NCBI GenBank assembly: GCA_002395065.1
Contig: DGVS01000006.1
Location: 32,472 to 96,471, forward strand
Length of the DNA: 64,000 bases
Origin: Caryophanales bacterium UBA4278
GTDB taxonomy: Bacteria; Bacillota_I; Bacilli_A; RFN20; CAG-826
Direction: 5' to 3'
Shown: positions 37,301-45,900 of the stretch, piece after piece
Numbering within the stretch: the first letter of the stretch is position 1
Layout of the letters: the number at the start of each line of letters is the position of its first letter
Translations under genes and position numbers: made by a program
The notes under the pieces: model-generated
The model's input: only the letters and a program-made list of their open reading frames with translations
What the model was told of the DNA's origin: nothing
Databases searched by the model: none

Positions 37301-37889
37301 AGTGTCATGGACAATTGATTTTAGCGATTATACAATTCAAAATGTCTATAACACAGGTAGAAGTATTCGTTATAATACTGGTTCGCCAAGATTCTGCTGC
37401 TACATGAACAAAGGGCAAGCTGCTCCAAAGATTTATAAGTTGTCTGGCGGTGATACACCATACAATGTTACAGAAGTCCTATTCAACGGAGTTCACAACA
37501 ACTTTGGTACAGGCAAAACCTATGAATGGGATGCTACCTGTTCAGAGTTTGATGAAGATGCATGGCTCGATGCTTGTGTGGCGTTAACAGAAATTACAAG
37601 TTATTCGTCATATAAACTCAATCGCGCTGTTGCAAACGAAAGCGGCAATGAAGTTGAGGTGTTCTTGGCCAAATACGATAACATCGTACGTAAATTTGGT
37701 GATACACACGATCACCTTGATCGTTTCGCAGTCGGTGGAATTAACCACGGAACAATTACCAAAGTTAACCCACTAAATACCATTTCTAGTAGTGCCACAG
37801 AAGTCGCCATTATCGTTGTGACCTCAATGATTGGCTTATCTGCTGTTGGTGGATACTTCTTCTTACGTAAACGTAAAGAGAATATCTAA
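34347..37889 (+). CDS. Large cell-surface protein 1 with Ig-like repeats and C-terminal anchor
   Basis: 1180 residues. Signal peptide about 1-35 (cleavage after AQA). The body is rich in Ser, Thr and Val with several bacterial Ig-like units (about 180-265, 270-365, 590-690). A Trp/Tyr-rich region lies near 880-1030. The C-terminus has one helix (VVTSMIGLSAVGGYFFL) and the basic tail RKRKENI, a membrane anchor without LPXTG. The N-terminus, C-terminus and 74-nt leader match the protein at 42905 while the middle differs. Probably a surface-exposed adhesin or coat protein; function inferred. Confidence 0.75.
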   Translation: MNKLFTKITSLALGAAMMIGVGVSVGSKKVSSAQAADTKVSMTTGSNTVAIKVNWNSAGAPSSNNGVRMGTSSNAGSATFSIPSGTTKFGFYAVGWNNKSTTARVSASVGTITSSTASLTSNSAATGTINANAIVAITETEENAKKEFTISGVTAASTITLTTSGSNKRLIAWDAYYVSADKTLSSISVSTAPTKTSYLEGEYFTPTGLVITRTYSDSTSDTYAYAGHTSEFTFSPSTSTALTTSNTSVTITYGGKSTSQAITVTAPKTPESVSSSGQTTTFDAGDTFAYGGTLTATYTDSTSSTVSPASFKVGDAGINPTTSGTVIIPGTTELTRDDHNGKTIYVLYTENNTTVYTSYVITVNAVSAVTFVGGTDKGDVQNSITKSGITISVPTTSDGTFIRDDNFRVYANKDVTIASTVGNIAKIEFTFTTEGYNTLSGTGYTASGASGTWMGDASSVTLSASSQARITLIVVTLASTDPLVELTVDSATSVSMMKGDTDTTVKVHVANITTKTWSFTFDEDAQEGITTSSYVSVSAGAAVSDVHTLTITTKAVGSTTLHISVSGTACATSIPVTVNAKPASMTIDHSDIHEGELEIITGEYKQVSFSGLDTDGNPYSIAAGDVTPSATSGASYVTLSGSRITGKSQGTAVVRYTLNALTSVYAEVTVNVVDDYIETVGEPTFATGLADTQGQSPDVSVFTSRPGTMHSGTSATVPFENYKFSYTDSYEVAEYGSVFTYDFSHGTTVDSTHKLQTIYVFCDIDEAAHGSYTVTIEQFNDPLTAITLTNVVNNKVDVNRGSSFQLEWAYTPTNPTDGKEVVFRIDDNTDGIGITVSQTGLINISADSDLGTALVVIESAHKPSIYDYVYVTAALESMTYIVREEESWTLATSLSVGDRVAIVYENGDTLEQLSGVSSNIGQHTSYTTAGEPSTEYLYTVGSGNEANSFTFSNDDGYLAYTSQATSSNNNLHLVTNPSGDDQLNQVSWTIDFSDYTIQNVYNTGRSIRYNTGSPRFCCYMNKGQAAPKIYKLSGGDTPYNVTEVLFNGVHNNFGTGKTYEWDATCSEFDEDAWLDACVALTEITSYSSYKLNRAVANESGNEVEVFLAKYDNIVRKFGDTHDHLDRFAVGGINHGTITKVNPLNTISSSATEVAIIVVTSMIGLSAVGGYFFLRKRKENI

Positions 37890-37914
37890 TCACTGTTAGA
37901 TTAATTATTTACTT

Positions 37915-37957
37915 AAAAGGACTATTCTCTCCCCAATAAGGATGAATGGTCCTTTTT
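37915..37957 (+). terminator. Intrinsic terminator after surface protein 1
   Basis: AAAAGGAC (37915-37922) pairs with GTCCTTTT (37949-37956), followed by T residues; the loop is long. Confidence 0.7.
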
Positions 37958-38000
37958 CTATCATTTAGAGGTAGTCCTTCTTAAAGAAATATGACATCAC

Positions 38001-38070
38001 AAAATACAAAAAAATTCATGAAATACAAAGAAATACAAAGAAATACAAAAAATTATTGAAAATACAAAAT
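38001..38070. repeat. Short tandem repeats of AAATACAAAG
   Basis: Three adjacent 10-nt copies (38021-38050) with related AAATACAAA units on both sides, just left of the IS. Possibly binding sites or a slippage tract; no coding potential. Confidence 0.6.
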
Positions 38071-38083
38071 TACTTATTAAAAT

Positions 38084-39635
38084 GGGGCTCTAAACTTTAG
38101 TGGGGACGATTAAAAATCCTCTAAACTTAAGTGGGGTCTTAAATAACCATCAAGATTCAATTCTTGGTGGTTTTTTTATATTTTCCACGAGGTTTTCGCT
38201 TAATTTTTGGAATCTTTTCTTTGACCGGACTCATTACTGCCTCATTGTTATAGCAATGCATCAGTCTATTTCTAAATCTAAGAGGGTGTTCTAATCCGTT
38301 ACTTATTCTCATGAGTTTCTTTATTTGAGAATTGCATCCTTCAATCGGTCCATTTGATAGTCTTCTTCCTTCGACAATTAAAAATGAATTCAGAATATAT
38401 TCTTCCCAATTTTGTAACATTCTAATGATTGGCCTAAACTGTTCTATCTTTGCAATTTCGATATTCGTAGAAAATTCATCAAACAATCTTTGAGCGTTTT
38501 CATATGTTGCTTGTGAATTGAAAGCTCGATATTTTGAACAATATTCATAGGCAGTTTTTAGTTCATTGTCTAAAGACAACATCATCTTAACAACATCATA
38601 TTCATTAACCATCATTTTTAAACGAGGGTTATATTCTTTTTCCTTCCAAACACAGTGGCTTTTAAATAGAAGTTCATGCTGTTTCTTCAAAAGATAATAT
38701 TCAATCGTTCCTGGTTCAAATCGATTCATTATTTTGCATCGTAAGTCATCTAAAGCAGTATTCATTTCTTTAAGTACATGAAAACTATCGATGACGATAA
38801 TTGCGTTTTCAAAAAAGTATTTTGCTATGTCGACATATGGTTCCCACATATCTATAACAACATATTTAACTTCTTGGCGTTCTTGCCGAGTTATTTTAGT
38901 CAAGTATCGAGACAATGAAGCTTTGCTTCTATCTTGTATAACATCAACTATTTTAGATCCTAAGAAATCAAAGAAAACGCATGAATAAGCAGCAGAGAAT
39001 TGTCCTTTATTATAAACTTCGTCGATAGCAAGAACCTTTGGAAGTCTCTTCCGTTTCGGGTTTACGTATTTATCAAAAACATTTTTAGCGGTTGTGTTAC
39101 TGACATGGGCAATTTTTCCAGCATGTTCAAATGTACATGTATATTTCCTAAGTGCGTCCAAAATTGTCTTAACAGTGTCGTAGCTTAATCTAGATCTTTT
39201 AGAAGCAAAGCTTTGCTTTGAAACAAACGATTTGCCACATTCTTTACATTCATAACGTTTGATTATCAATTCAATCGTTGTTTCTTTGCTTATGAATAAA
39301 GCATGATTTATTTTTCTTTTTACAAAGCCTTTAGAGACTATGCGTGACGATGAACAATAAGGGCATTCTTTTTGTGATGACTTTAAAGTTATAAAAATAT
39401 AAGTTTGATGATCTTTTGAAACCTGATCAATTGTTTTTATATTTGCAGGGTCTATGCCTAAAAAGCTGCATAATGTTGTATTATTAATAAGTAGTCCTCC
39501 TTCATGAATGTGGTAATTCAATGATACAAGGACTACATTTTTTATTAAACTGTCCCCAATTAAGTTTAGAGGAGATGTAAAAATCCCCATTTAAGTTTAG
39601 AGGGTGGGTCTATCCCCAGAAAAGTTTAGAGGACT
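38084..39635. mobile_element. ISL3-family insertion sequence with 8-bp target duplication
   Basis: ATTAAAAT occurs directly outside both ends (38076-38083 and 39636-39643). Ends carry inverted copies of CTCTAAACTT-N4-TGGGG: two on the left (about 38088 and 38118) and three on the right (about 39547, 39578, 39615). 1552 bp, one transposase on the minus strand. The IS lies between surface protein 1 and the ATPase gene and starts just before that gene's ribosome site. Confidence 0.88.
38157..39590 (-). CDS. ISL3-family transposase
   Basis: 477 residues if the first ATG is used. N-terminal zinc-binding pairs CPYC and CKECGK (about 76-119), an HTH region, and the DDE core: VLAIDEVYNKG, YVVIDMWEPY, and SNGPIEGCNSQIKKLMR for the Glu. 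The first ATG lies inside the terminal repeat; GGAGG at codons 30-31 hints that the true start is downstream (an ATT or nearby codon), so the N-terminus is uncertain. It appears intact and ends in a Lys-rich tail. Confidence 0.9.
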   Translation of the reverse strand: MGIFTSPLNLIGDSLIKNVVLVSLNYHIHEGGLLINNTTLCSFLGIDPANIKTIDQVSKDHQTYIFITLKSSQKECPYCSSSRIVSKGFVKRKINHALFISKETTIELIIKRYECKECGKSFVSKQSFASKRSRLSYDTVKTILDALRKYTCTFEHAGKIAHVSNTTAKNVFDKYVNPKRKRLPKVLAIDEVYNKGQFSAAYSCVFFDFLGSKIVDVIQDRSKASLSRYLTKITRQERQEVKYVVIDMWEPYVDIAKYFFENAIIVIDSFHVLKEMNTALDDLRCKIMNRFEPGTIEYYLLKKQHELLFKSHCVWKEKEYNPRLKMMVNEYDVVKMMLSLDNELKTAYEYCSKYRAFNSQATYENAQRLFDEFSTNIEIAKIEQFRPIIRMLQNWEEYILNSFLIVEGRRLSNGPIEGCNSQIKKLMRISNGLEHPLRFRNRLMHCYNNEAVMSPVKEKIPKIKRKPRGKYKKTTKN

Positions 39636-39663
39636 ATTAAAATAAAGTTAGGAGGAATAAAAA

Positions 39664-40710
39664 ATGAATGATAATCCATTTAATATTGCATTTGGCAAAA
39701 TACCAGAGAATGCTTTGCCAAGACAAAATACAATCGATCAAATAGCAAAAGTTTTTGAAAGCGAAAATCCAGAATCTAATTCCTATATTATTACAGGACC
39801 ACGAGGAAGCGGAAAAACCGTCTTATTAACGCAAATCAATAATGAATTTTCAAAAAAGGACACGTGGATCGTTGTTGATCTCAATCCTTGTATGGAGATG
39901 CATGAGCAATTAGCAGCAAGATTGTATGAATCTGGCAAAATTAAAAAATTATTTCTTAAATCAGAGTTTTCATTTTCATTTAAAGGTTTGTCTTTTTCTA
40001 TAAAAGGAGATGAACGAGTTAGTGATATTTACACTTTACTAACTAAAATGTTTCTCTACTTAAAGAAGAAAAACTTTCATTTACTTATTTCAGTCGATGA
40101 TATTAGCAAGAACGAATATGTCAAAGCGTTTGCCCATTCCTTTCAAAGCTTTATTCGTAGTGGGTATCCTTTATTCTTTGTCGCGACTGGTATATATAAC
40201 AACGTTTCTTCTTTATCAAACGATAAAGCCTTAACATTCCTTCTAAGAGCACCAAAGGTTGTTGTTGAACCATTATCACTAAGAGCTATTGCACTATCAT
40301 ATAAAAATATCTTTCAAATTAGTTTGGATAAAGCGGTTGAACTTTCCAAGATCACGAAAGGTTATGCGTATGCATATCAATTATTGGGAAATCTTCTTTA
40401 TTCAAATCAAACTAGTGAAGTTAATGAAAATTTAATAAATGAATTTGATTTAATATTGGAAGATCGTTCCTATTCAAAAATATGGTCTGAGTTAACCGAG
40501 AAAGAAAAAAGCATCGTTTACGTTTTATGCGAAAATGAAGGGATTTTAAATTCTGAATTATGTAAAAAGATTTCTATTACCCCTAACGCATTGGAAGTAT
40601 ATAAAAAATCTTTACATTATGCTGGTGTAATCAGCACATCTCAAAGAGGCAAATTAGAAATCGCCCTACCTCGGTTTAAAGAATTTGTTTTGTTTAAAAC
40701 ATTATTATAG
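39664..40710 (+). CDS. AAA/STAND-like ATPase with winged-helix tail
   Basis: 348 residues. Walker A GPRGSGKT (about 44-51), Walker B LLISVDD (about 137-143). Then an Orc1/Cdc6-like lid and a C-terminal winged helix (LTEKEKSIVYVLCENEG, ISITPNALEVYKKSL). Such single-chain ATPases occur in accessory and prophage-like DNA; the target is unknown. AGGAGG precedes the ATG, only about 15 nt from the IS target duplication. Confidence 0.7.
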   Translation: MNDNPFNIAFGKIPENALPRQNTIDQIAKVFESENPESNSYIITGPRGSGKTVLLTQINNEFSKKDTWIVVDLNPCMEMHEQLAARLYESGKIKKLFLKSEFSFSFKGLSFSIKGDERVSDIYTLLTKMFLYLKKKNFHLLISVDDISKNEYVKAFAHSFQSFIRSGYPLFFVATGIYNNVSSLSNDKALTFLLRAPKVVVEPLSLRAIALSYKNIFQISLDKAVELSKITKGYAYAYQLLGNLLYSNQTSEVNENLINEFDLILEDRSYSKIWSELTEKEKSIVYVLCENEGILNSELCKKISITPNALEVYKKSLHYAGVISTSQRGKLEIALPRFKEFVLFKTLL

Positions 40711-40724
40711 GAACTATAGTTCAT

Positions 40725-41198
40725 ATGGAATCAATTATTCAGTTAATGACCCCAAAGAAAGCCACCTTCTTTCTTTTTGAGGACTCCACAATTAGACAAG
40801 CTTTAGAGAAGTTTGACTTCCATAAGTTCTCTGTGGTTCCTTTACTTGATAAGGAAGGTCACTATAAAGGAACACTCTCTGAAGGAGATATTCTCCGCTT
40901 TATTAAAAACCAAGCGAATTTTAATATCTCCTTTGCGGAGAATATCTTGGTTAGAGACATTGATCATTATCGCTCATATAAGTCATTAAAGATTGATGCA
41001 TCCTTAATGGCGGTCTATGCTTTAACGCTAGACCAAAACTTTGTTCCGTTAGTGGATGATCAAGACCACTATATAGGAATTATTAAACGTAAAGAAGTTC
41101 TCCTATATCTAAATGAACAAAGACAGTTATATAAGGATGTAGATGATGCAGTGGACACTCCAACAAATTCATTTAAAAAGAAAGCTCCTTGGAAATAA
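40725..41198 (+). CDS. CBS-domain pair protein
   Basis: 157 residues with two CBS modules (about 8-65 and 78-135; VVPLLDKEGHYKGTLSEGDILRF and FVPLVDDQDHYIGIIKRKEVL). Resembles YkuL/CbpB-type stand-alone CBS proteins that bind adenine nucleotides or c-di-AMP. It lies 14 nt after the ATPase gene, likely co-transcribed. Confidence 0.8.
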   Translation: MESIIQLMTPKKATFFLFEDSTIRQALEKFDFHKFSVVPLLDKEGHYKGTLSEGDILRFIKNQANFNISFAENILVRDIDHYRSYKSLKIDASLMAVYALTLDQNFVPLVDDQDHYIGIIKRKEVLLYLNEQRQLYKDVDDAVDTPTNSFKKKAPWK

Positions 41199-41245
41199 TC
41201 TTATTTAAAAAATGTCATTCAGTGCGTGGTGCGTGACGAACTCTT

Positions 41246-41275
41246 GTGGTGGCGCTTGGCGTCACCATTTTAAAA
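41246..41275 (+). terminator. Terminator after the CBS gene
   Basis: TGGTG (41247-41251) with CACCA (41263-41267) and inner CGC/GCG, followed by TTTTAAAA. Confidence 0.65.
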
Positions 41276-41330
41276 GTTAACGTTGAAATTAGCCGTTCTT
41301 TAAGGAGACGAAAAAATTAGATAAAAAAAT

Positions 41331-41371
41331 CCGCCCCGATCGACCTATTAAGTCCTGCGTACCGGTTGCGG
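41331..41371 (+). repeat. Structured repeat 1 upstream of the XRE gene
   Basis: Core from CCCGATCGACC to CTGCGTACC (41335-41363) matches 41649-41677 at almost every base. Outer stem CCGC/GCGG, inner stem GAC..GTC. The outer stem sequence differs from repeat 2 but pairing is kept, which suggests RNA or single-strand DNA structure. Confidence 0.65.
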
Positions 41372-41400
41372 TGTTTATATTAAACAAGGAATTTTGCAAC

Positions 41401-41622
41401 ATGTCAAGGAAGAAAGAACAAAAATCTGAAAAAGACATCATTGATGAATTGGTTGCTGCCAGAAAAGCAAGAAAGTTAACCCAGGAAGAATTAGCTCGAA
41501 TTATGGGTTGTCCTCAACCATCGATATCTCGCGTTGAAAGTCGAGCTGTTTCTCCAACACTAGAATTTGTTGAAAGAATGTGCGACGTTCTTGGATTTGG
41601 CATTCATATTAAGCGTTTTTAA
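41401..41622 (+). CDS. Small XRE-family HTH regulator
   Basis: 73 residues from ATG 41401 (AAGGAA 8 nt before). Classic HTH: RKLTQEELARIMGCPQPSISRVESRAVSPTLEF split over helices 1-4. It resembles HigA-like antitoxins but has no toxin neighbour. It stands alone between two same-orientation structured repeats, possibly its own regulatory sites. Confidence 0.85.
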   Translation: MSRKKEQKSEKDIIDELVAARKARKLTQEELARIMGCPQPSISRVESRAVSPTLEFVERMCDVLGFGIHIKRF

Positions 41623-41640
41623 TATATCTTCAGCTAAAAT

Positions 41641-41690
41641 AAAAAGCACCCGATGGACCTATTAGGTCCTGCGTAACAGTGTGCTTTTAT
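41641..41690 (+). repeat. Structured repeat 2 downstream of the XRE gene (also terminator-like)
   Basis: Outer stem AAAGCAC/GTGCTTT, inner perfect hairpin GGACCT-ATT-AGGTCC, then TTTTATTC. It shares a 29-nt core with the repeat at 41335-41363. Confidence 0.7.
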
Positions 41691-41727
41691 TCAATCATAA
41701 CTCTCTATATTTAAGTCAATGAAATAT

Positions 41728-42333
41728 TCACTTCTTTTCTTTCCAAATATAACCATAGGCGGTCTTATACTTCCCATTGATACAATTAGATATTAGTTGA
41801 GGTCTCTTCTTTAACTCTTTCGCTGCACTAGATATCGATGGATATTGTTTAATATATTTCCCATCAAGAGAGTATTGAACAATCCTTTTCTTCTTTGAGA
41901 GACTGACCCCTTTTGATTGTTCAATACTCTCTTGACTCTCATAGACAAAAATATGTCCTCTCGCATGAGGATATTTTTTGTTTAAAACATCCCGAATCGA
42001 ATGAGGGTCAATATGTAGTTCTAAAGAGGCACTTCTAATCGATGGAAACCTTCTTAGAACTTTATTGTCTTTGCTAACTTCTAATATCGCTTTATTTGTT
42101 CGAGAAATATTTTTATATTTAATTCCCTCAATATTCTCTTTTATCTTGTCGACCTTTACCCGTCTAAAAAGATAACCATATGCGGTGGAGGCTTCACCTC
42201 TTAAACACTTCTCAATTTGACGTCCTTTTTTATGGAGTGATCGTCTAGCGTGAGAAGTGTTTAAGTAAACTTGAAAAAGCCTTCCATCAAGACGGTAACA
42301 AGCAATACGTTCATTTTCTTTTAGACGGGCCAT
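41728..42333 (-). CDS. Triple NUMOD1-like DNA-binding protein without nuclease
   Basis: 201 residues consisting of three diverged modules (about 8-58, 82-132, 150-200). Each reads like YSLDGKYIKQYPSISSAAKEL followed by a conserved G(Y/H)(I/L)(W/F) end. These modules are the NUMOD1/HTH units that normally flank HNH or GIY-YIG homing endonucleases. No HNH or GIY motif is present, so this may be a stand-alone DNA-binding protein or a remnant. It is divergent from surface protein 2 and adjoins that gene's long leader. Confidence 0.7.
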   Translation of the reverse strand: MARLKENERIACYRLDGRLFQVYLNTSHARRSLHKKGRQIEKCLRGEASTAYGYLFRRVKVDKIKENIEGIKYKNISRTNKAILEVSKDNKVLRRFPSIRSASLELHIDPHSIRDVLNKKYPHARGHIFVYESQESIEQSKGVSLSKKKRIVQYSLDGKYIKQYPSISSAAKELKKRPQLISNCINGKYKTAYGYIWKEKK

Positions 42334-42484
42334 AAAAGAACTATAACCCCTTGTATAAGCGCACTACTTATGTGTCATATAGGGATTTTTCGCAACGCAA
42401 AAAATCTCACTAAAAACTCTTGACATGTTCTTTAACACTAGCTTCATCTACTCCTTCTTGCTTGTTTTTAATTCTTAAAAACTT

Positions 42485-42904
42485 GTATATAACAAAGTTA
42501 TATACATTAGCACTCTACACGTGCGAGTGCTTGCAAGAAGAAGAAGAAGAAGTTATACTCATAGCAAGATTTTTCGAAATCCATCTCATAGAGATTCTCC
42601 CTGGTCAAGAGAAGCGAAATGAGAAAATGGATTTCGATAATCTCGTTAAGGAAAATCCTTTAGATAGAACAACGGTGCACATTGCTCTTAATAGAGATTC
42701 TCCTTAATGGGTCGTTTTTTCGGTTATATAGAACCTAGGAAAGAAAAACGACCAACAACTTTGACACAAGTTTGTTTCGTGGGTGGATTTTAGGAAACCC
42801 ACACCTAAACAAATCATTTGTGTCAAGAAAGTTGTTCATATACCTCACGAGTGTAAATTATCGAAAACGCACTCGGAGGAATAAAGAAAGGAGAAAAAAC
42901 AAAT
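42485..42904 (+). promoter_or_regulatory. Long structured 5' leader of surface protein 2
   Basis: Stems: palindrome ATATAACAAAGTTATAT (42487-42503); AGCACTC/GAGTGCT near 42509-42533; 42575-42589 with 42619-42636; GGTCGTTTTT (42710) with AAAAACGACC (42744), enclosing GGTT-ATATAG-AACC; AACAACTTTGACACAA (42754-42769) with the segment 42818-42836. The motifs TACACGTGC, AGAGATTCTCC and TAGAAC are shared with the leader at 33833-34346. The final 74 nt are identical. The 150 bp left of it (42334-42484) carries pairing partners but no gene. Confidence 0.65.
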
Positions 42905-45900
42905 ATGAACAAATTATTTACAAAGATTGCCGCGCTTGCCCTTGGTGCAGCGATGGTAGTCGGAGTAGGTGTTGCTGTTGCGAGTAATAGTAAAGAAGCA
43001 ACGCCAGTTCACGCCACATCTTCTCCAGTATCTTATGGAACAGCAACATTTAGCGCTGCATTACCTTCAGATGGATATTGGACTGGATCTGGCGGCGGAA
43101 GCTATTGTGGTGGTTATGGAAAAAACAAAAGTAACGCATGGTCTGTTGCTTTAGATTTTGATAGTGCTACTGGAATTGACTGGAACACTGTTGACTTTTC
43201 TGAAACAGTTTCTTTAACCACATCCGTTAAAGCTGCGGGTAATGGTGCTTCTGGGAACGTTGTTTTATCAATCAATAATACCGCTGCTCAAAGCAATACT
43301 CATGCGATTACAAGTGATTTTGGATCTGGTAGCAATACTGCATCCACAAAAGCTGTCGCAATGAATATTGCTTCTGTATCAAGCTCATTTAGCACGATAA
43401 CAATTAATTTCCCAGCAAAATCATTTATCTATCAGTTCAGCTGCACCTTAACATTTACAGAAAAAGCGACCAGCGACACTCTTGATGCTATTACAAATGT
43501 ATCAGCTACTATTAGTGCAACTGTAGGCGACTCAGAATGGACCATTACCAATGCATCGGCTACTGGAACAATATCCGGTTCGACAGGTCAGAATGTTACC
43601 AGCCTAGTTGATTTTTCTGCTGCAACTAGCGTTCCAGCTGTTGCCGGTAATACAAGCGTTACTTTAAGAGCCACAAAAAAATCAGGTGTTCTTGGAGATG
43701 CAACATATTATGAGAAAACGGTTTCAGCTACTGTTGCAGAAAACCCTTTTGCATCTTTCACAAAGGTCGAAGACAAAGATGATATTACAAGCGACGGAAT
43801 TTATGTTTTGAGTTACGACGGAAAACGTTTCGCTGGGAATGCTGTATCTAATAGCGGAATAACTTACCCAATAACAGATATAAATTCTGTTGGCTATTAC
43901 AAAATTGATTCCAATGGTTATTTTGCTAGAGTCTCTTTGGTTAATGATGCTTGGACTATTAGTAAATATCTTAATAACTCTTCCAGCACCACAATAAGTG
44001 AAAGTAATAGTGGAAGCTCTGTTTGGGAGGCCACTAATCACACAGTTGATGATAATGTGGTTGGCGTTTACTTAACAAACACTTCTAATCAAAATCGTTT
44101 CTTAGGATTGGGAACTTCTGATGCATCAACTGCGACCATAATCAAAGCATATGCTACTAGCAACTTTGTTACTAACAACTTACCTATTTATTTATATGAG
44201 GTTCCACAGGACAAACTTGATGGTTTAACTGTTAGCGGACAAACAACCACATTTACTGCTGGTAGTACATTCTCATTAGGAAATAATGCAGTTTTAACCG
44301 CTCATTACTCAAGTACAGGGAATACCACTGATTTAAGTGGCGGGACCATTTCTTACAAAATTAATAACGTGACCGTTACAACAAGCACGGTTTTGAATCA
44401 TGATACTCATAATGGCAAATCCGTTGTTATTACTTATACTGATGCTGCTGGTGATACAGCAAGTACAGCCTCATATACAATTACTGTTAATTACAAGCCA
44501 GCAACAGGCATTGTTCTTAACTTAGATGAAGCTGAATTGTCAATTGGCCATAGTGTTACTTTAACTGCAATTGTTAGTGATGAATATGCTGATGAAAATG
44601 CTGTTTCATGGAGCACAACATCTGCTGGAATAGCATCAATCTCTGCTGCCAGCGGAACAAAAACAATTACAGTTACAGGTGTTTCTGATGGCTCAGCAAC
44701 AATTACTGCAACCGCAAATGGTCATACTGCAACATGCGATATAACTGTTACTGCAGATCCAATCCTTAATCTTAAAGATTCTGGTGATAATATCATTAAT
44801 GATGAAACATTAGAATACTTCACAGGCGACACATCCGTCATGATTATGGCTGAATCTGAAAACGTCGTGAGTCCAGTCTTTAATTGGTCCAACGAAGATG
44901 ACAGTGTAGTCACGATTGATGTTGCTGATGAATATTGCGAAGTCACAATTGTTGGTGGAGGATCTTCTGAAGTATCTGTTACAGTTGGTGCCTTAACAAG
45001 AACAGTTACATTTAGTATTACTCAATCTGGAGTCACATCTTTAACGCTCACTTCAAGCGTTCAAAGCGGTGAAATCTATGATGGAACATACAATAACACC
45101 TTGACCTTAACTCCTGCAGTTACATTGGTTGGTAATGCTACCGGAGTTATAAACTGGTCAAGTAGCGACACAGATGTTGCTACAGTTAGCAGCGCTTCAA
45201 CAACCGCCCCAACCGCAATTACAGTTACAGGTGTTGGCGAAGGTACTGCGACAATTACAGCTAGAAGTGCGTATACACCATCAATGAGCGCAACGTTTAA
45301 TGTCACAGTTACTGCTGATGAAATTAATTCACTAAGTTGGACAAAAAGACCGAAATTCAATAGTGGTGCAACTGGATTCCAAACCATTTGGTCCGGAGAA
45401 ACCACACTGGGCAATTTAATGGAACAAAATGGTTCTGACGGAATTGGTGTATTTGCCCCAAGTTGGAAGAGCGGAAAATCTGACTCCCCAACAATGGGAA
45501 CAGGCGCACACGATGTCCATATTGTTTTGTCCGATGTTGGCGGACCAACAAGCGAAGCTGGTTTAACTCCATTAACATCAAGCTACGTATTCCAAGCAGC
45601 CGATAATGGCAAATATGTTGTTGCTTTCTATGAAGGAAAGGCTTCTGTTAGTAACACACAACTTTCTGTTACCAAATGGAGAACAGTTATGGAATCATCA
45701 ACCTTAACTGAAACATTTGATTATTCTGCAGGTGGTGGAAATATGTCGCAATCTGGTGACATCGCCACAGCTTCTATAGCAAAGAGTGGTTCGACTACAA
45801 ATGAAGCTGATTCCTTAAGATTAGGCTCGGGTAGTGCAACTGGTACATTAACTGTAACATCTTCAACAAATCTCATTTCAAAAATTGAGGTTTGGGTTAA

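Noticed and set aside
37800..37889. LPXTG sorting signal on the surface proteins
   Set aside because: No LPXTG-like motif precedes the C-terminal helix; only a hydrophobic helix and a basic tail are present.
38001..38070. CRISPR array
   Set aside because: Repeat units are 10 nt without spacers; no cas genes nearby.
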